From NCBI RefSeq assembly GCF_900114995.1, contig NZ_FOUX01000001.1:372001-436000 (forward strand): a stretch of 64,000 bases of DNA. Reading direction: 5' to 3'. Positions 60,927 to 64,000 of the stretch are shown piece after piece (the stretch's first letter is position 1; each line of letters begins with the position of its first letter). Origin of the DNA: Chitinophaga sp. YR627. GTDB taxonomy: Bacteria > Bacteroidota > Bacteroidia > Chitinophagales > Chitinophagaceae. The notes beneath the pieces were generated by a model. The model saw nothing but the letters and a program-made list of their open reading frames with translations. It searched no databases and was not told the DNA's origin. The position numbers were made by a program, and so were the translations under genes.

Positions 60927-63900
60927 TTATCTGATGATAATGAAATCACCTTTATAAATCACCACACCTTCCGGTTTCTTCACTTCGGCCACATAGATGT
61001 AGCTTCCCATTGGCAGATCCAATGCTCTCCAGTCGTTCTTATAATCATTAGACTGATACACCAGTGAACCCCATCTGCTGTAAACAAGCAGTTTAGATCC
61101 AGGGTATTTTTCCAGTCCGACAATGACGAAGCGGTTGTTCGCACCATTGCCTGGTCTGAATGCATTGATAAAGGCGAGGTCCTTAATAGAAGCCGCCGCC
61201 GTAGCTACTGCTGTATTGTTCGACAGGTCCGTTTCTGTTTCATCTGCCTGAACATAAGCGGTATTGACAATCTCCTTATTATTAATACGGCAGGTGATAG
61301 TGATTGTTACTTCCTCACCTGGCAACAGCTGATCGACACTGGTGATCACCTTCTTCGCTGCCGGACTCGCAATGATACTACCCTTGCTGCTGATATAATA
61401 AGAAGGCATATCCAGCGAAGCAGGCAGGGAGTCTGTAATGGCGATATTGGTAAATGTTTTCTCACCCACATTGCTCACCCTGATCTCATAAGTGATATTC
61501 TCACCCAGTGCATAGTACTGACCACTGGTTGGCTGTGTCACTGCCTGTTTGCTGATCACCAGATCTCCCTGTGGTTCACGTACCGGAACAACCGTTTGAT
61601 TACCTCCGCTACAATTTGGATCGGAAGGATCGCAGGCTACCGTATTCAGGGTCGTCGTACCATCGCTGATCTGTGCCACGTTGGTGATATGCTGTACGCC
61701 GTTGAGGTTATCGTAGGTCTGTACAACAAAGCTTACCTGGCTCACCGCATTTGGTTGCAGGTCAACAATGCTGAAATGTACATTATTACCGATCAATGCG
61801 CCACCGCTTATATAAGAAGTATAAGCGGGTACCGGGTCCTGTACGCTCAGTGAAGGGATATTGACATTACCGGTATTGCGGATAAAGATGGTATAAGTGA
61901 TCTGTTCACCCTGACCGATCTTACCGTCTGTATTATCAGCAGGCAGGGCCGCTGTTTTCCATGTTTCAAATCTGACAACACTATTGTCGTCATCATTGAT
62001 ATTGACAGTTGCCTGTGCATTGGTTGTACTGATCGTGAATGTACCCAGTGTAGCAGCAGAAGCACCGCTCAGGCTTACAATCACCGTTTCAGTACCCTCC
62101 ATTGATCCGTCATCAGCAACAGTTACCGGAAGTATTACACTATTCTGTCCGGCAGGGATCGTGATGCTGCCGCTTAAAGCAGCATAGTCAGCACCCGGCG
62201 TAGCCGTACCGCTGGTGTTGTAAGTAACGGTAATGTCTTCCACCGCCGTAATACCGGTTGGCAAGCTGATGGTGAAATTACCGGTTGTACCTGGTTCTGC
62301 TGCATCATTCAGGGTGGTGATACTGATCGTCGTATTAGCCGCTGTGTTGTCATCATCGCTGATGGTAACAGTAGCGGTATTATTCGTACTGCTGACAGTA
62401 AATGCGCCAAGTGCCATACCCGTACCACCGGTGATGGTCGCAATAACGGTTTCATTACCCTCTATGAGCTGATCGTCATTCACCACCACATCGATATTCG
62501 CACTGTTCTGGCCCGCAGGGATGATCACTGATCCGCTGAGTGTAGCATAATCAGTAACCGGGGTAGCCGTACCACTGATCGTATAATTAACGCTGATGTT
62601 TTCAGCAGCGCTGATACCAGCCGGCAGACTTACCGTGAAGCTGCCATTCGTAGAAGGCTCTGCTGCATCTGCATTCCTGGAGATACTAAGCACTTTATTA
62701 GCAGGCATGTTTTCATCATCAGCAATGATCAGGGTGGCGCTGGCAGTACCTGCCGTGTAAGTTCCCAGGGTAGCAGTGGTGCCACCTGTGATGGTGATGA
62801 TCACTGTTTCGTCGCCTTCCATCAGCAGGTCATCATTGACTACGATCGGCAATGTAATGCTGTTTTGTCCCGCAGGAATGGTAACTGTCGTACCGCTTGT
62901 ATAGTCCGTACCAGCGGTAGCAGTACCCGCTAAGGTGTAGTTAACGATGATGTCTTCGGCGGCAACAATGCCAGCCGGCAGACTGATCGTGAAGTTGCCA
63001 TTAGTCGCAGGTTCACTGCCATCATTGCTATTGCTGACATTAATGATCTTGTTGGCGGCAGTATTATCATCGTCGCTGATATTCACCGTTGCGTTGGCAT
63101 TGGTGGTGCTGGCGGTGAAGGTACCCGTATTGGCGCCTGTACCACCTGTTACCGTAACGATCACTGTTTCTGTTGATTCAATCACCTGGTCATCCAGTAC
63201 AGGGACTGTCAGTGTTGCACTGTTTTGTCCCGCAGGGATGATCACGGTAGTAGCTAAGCTGCTGTAGTCAGCATCTGCAGTAGCCGTACCGGCAACGGTG
63301 AAGTTCACCGTTACGTCTTCATTGACAGTTACACCTGTCGGCAGACTGATCGTGAATGCGCCGTTAGTGGATGGTTCGCTACCATCATTCGCAGTCACAA
63401 TACTGATCACCTTATTCACAGCGGTATTATCGTCATCATTGATATTGATACTCGCTGTGCCATTCGTTGCGCCGGCAGTGAACGCACCGGTAGTAGCCGC
63501 TGTACCACCTGTTACCGTAACAATCACCGTTTCAGGAGACTCTATGGCCTGGTCATCCAGTACAGGGATAGTCAGCGTTATGCTGTTCTGACCTGCCGGG
63601 ATGGTGATAGTTGTACCCGGAGAGGTGTAATCTGTTCCTGCGGTAGCTGTACCGGCAACGGTAAAGTTTACCGTTACGTCTTCATTGACAGTTACACCTG
63701 TCGGCAGACTGATCGTGAATGCGCCATTAGCAGATGGTTCGCTACCATCATTCGCAGCCACAATACTGATCACCTTATTGACAGCGGTATTATCGTCATC
63801 ATTGATATTGATACTCGCTGTGCCATTCGTTGCGCTGGCAGTGAATGCACCGTTAGTGGCAGCTGTACCAGCTGTTACCGTAACAATCACTGTTTCAGGA

Positions 63901-64000
63901 GATTCTATCGCCTGGTCATCCAGTACAGGGACAGTAAGCGTCACGCTGTTCTGACCTGCAGGGATCGTGATTGTTGTACCCAGGGTTGTGTAGTCTGTAC
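60927..64000 (-). CDS. Giant secreted Calx-beta repeat protein, type IX secreted (5' end beyond window)
   Basis: The frame runs unbroken from the window edge to a stop at 60927; any internal ATG is not the true start. The visible 1023 residues contain at least five Calx-beta repeats plus part of another (each with ITIPAGQNS and NINDDDN-type ends; the closest pair has a 363-base period). Then come two DUF11-like domains (GEQITYTIFIRNTGNVNIPS and GENITYEIRVSNVGEKTFTN) and a type B gliding-motility C-terminal sorting domain (INAFRPGNGANNRFVIVG, LLVYSRWGSLVYQSNDYKND, ending KGDFIIIR). Calx-beta domains bind calcium; such proteins are usually adhesins. It should be exported by type IX secretion and attached to the surface. 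Confidence 0.92.
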   Translation of the reverse strand, partial: TDYTTLGTTITIPAGQNSVTLTVPVLDDQAIESPETVIVTVTAGTAATNGAFTASATNGTASININDDDNTAVNKVISIVAANDGSEPSANGAFTISLPTGVTVNEDVTVNFTVAGTATAGTDYTSPGTTITIPAGQNSITLTIPVLDDQAIESPETVIVTVTGGTAATTGAFTAGATNGTASININDDDNTAVNKVISIVTANDGSEPSTNGAFTISLPTGVTVNEDVTVNFTVAGTATADADYSSLATTVIIPAGQNSATLTVPVLDDQVIESTETVIVTVTGGTGANTGTFTASTTNANATVNISDDDNTAANKIINVSNSNDGSEPATNGNFTISLPAGIVAAEDIIVNYTLAGTATAGTDYTSGTTVTIPAGQNSITLPIVVNDDLLMEGDETVIITITGGTTATLGTYTAGTASATLIIADDENMPANKVLSISRNADAAEPSTNGSFTVSLPAGISAAENISVNYTISGTATPVTDYATLSGSVIIPAGQNSANIDVVVNDDQLIEGNETVIATITGGTGMALGAFTVSSTNNTATVTISDDDNTAANTTISITTLNDAAEPGTTGNFTISLPTGITAVEDITVTYNTSGTATPGADYAALSGSITIPAGQNSVILPVTVADDGSMEGTETVIVSLSGASAATLGTFTISTTNAQATVNINDDDNSVVRFETWKTAALPADNTDGKIGQGEQITYTIFIRNTGNVNIPSLSVQDPVPAYTSYISGGALIGNNVHFSIVDLQPNAVSQVSFVVQTYDNLNGVQHITNVAQISDGTTTLNTVACDPSDPNCSGGNQTVVPVREPQGDLVISKQAVTQPTSGQYYALGENITYEIRVSNVGEKTFTNIAITDSLPASLDMPSYYISSKGSIIASPAAKKVITSVDQLLPGEEVTITITCRINNKEIVNTAYVQADETETDLSNNTAVATAAASIKDLAFINAFRPGNGANNRFVIVGLEKYPGSKLLVYSRWGSLVYQSNDYKNDWRALDLPMGSYIYVAEVKKPEGVVIYKGDFIIIR

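Noticed and set aside
61980..64000. Repeated pattern that could suggest a CRISPR array
   Set aside because: The repeats are 350-365 bases, translate as Calx-beta domains in one open frame, and have no short spacer structure.

Overview
The window looks like a chromosome segment of a Bacteroidota soil bacterium, most likely family Chitinophagaceae and close to Chitinophaga. The signs are SusC/SusD pairs, FecR/ECF-sigma regulation, type IX secretion C-terminal domains (types A and B), a sensor that joins a beta-propeller and a triple-tyrosine domain to a helix-turn-helix, SMI1/KNR4 proteins, DUF2024, and start sites mostly without Shine-Dalgarno sequences. The genus is an inference from gene content.

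Layout. 1-9.4 kb is accessory: the end of an FtsX-type ABC permease, a propeller-like protein of unknown role, a three-part protein whose core resembles domain I of Bacillus Cry toxins between two lectin-like domains, a BlaI/BlaR1-type pair whose BlaI gene carries an in-frame stop, and three small proteins, two of them SMI1/KNR4-like. 9.5-11.3 kb holds a GlxA-type regulator and a secreted DJ-1/PfpI protein. 11.8-17.4 kb holds a TonB-dependent receptor, an AraC-type regulator, a short-chain dehydrogenase and a small anchored protein. A repeated motif, in tandem direct copies upstream of the first three, suggests one AraC regulon.

17.4-25.8 kb looks like a stack of small islands beside a tRNA-Lys gene. 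Degenerate copies of the tRNA 3' end with its terminator separate three cargo modules: an ArsR/oxidoreductase/NTF2-like cassette, a CBASS-type antiphage operon (cGAS-like nucleotidyltransferase plus TIR-STING effector, followed by a Cas2-like small protein and an unknown protein), and a stand-alone TIR-domain protein. No integrase is visible.

25.9-47.1 kb is a large polysaccharide utilization locus that fits beta-1,3-glucan (laminarin-type) substrates. It contains a sensor with HTH, ECF sigma factor, FecR anti-sigma factor, SusC with STN domain, SusD, a zinc metalloprotease, a multi-module GH16 enzyme, a PQQ-type sugar dehydrogenase with CBM6 modules, and a divergent GH16 lipoprotein with fascin-like repeats. 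Sigma and anti-sigma factors would sense transport through SusC. The surface enzymes would cut, bind and oxidise the glucan.

47.4-64 kb is mixed: a GAF-domain protein, a serine hydrolase, a MarR regulator with a Cys-rich tail, DUF2024, an exported truncated-globin-like lipoprotein, an Xaa-Pro aminopeptidase, a cytochrome c/DUF1772 pair, an AidA/PixA-type protein, two TetR regulators that share an operator, and the end of a giant Calx-beta repeat protein exported by type IX secretion. Several intergenic regions carry very long hairpins or a perfect palindrome, two of which look related in sequence.
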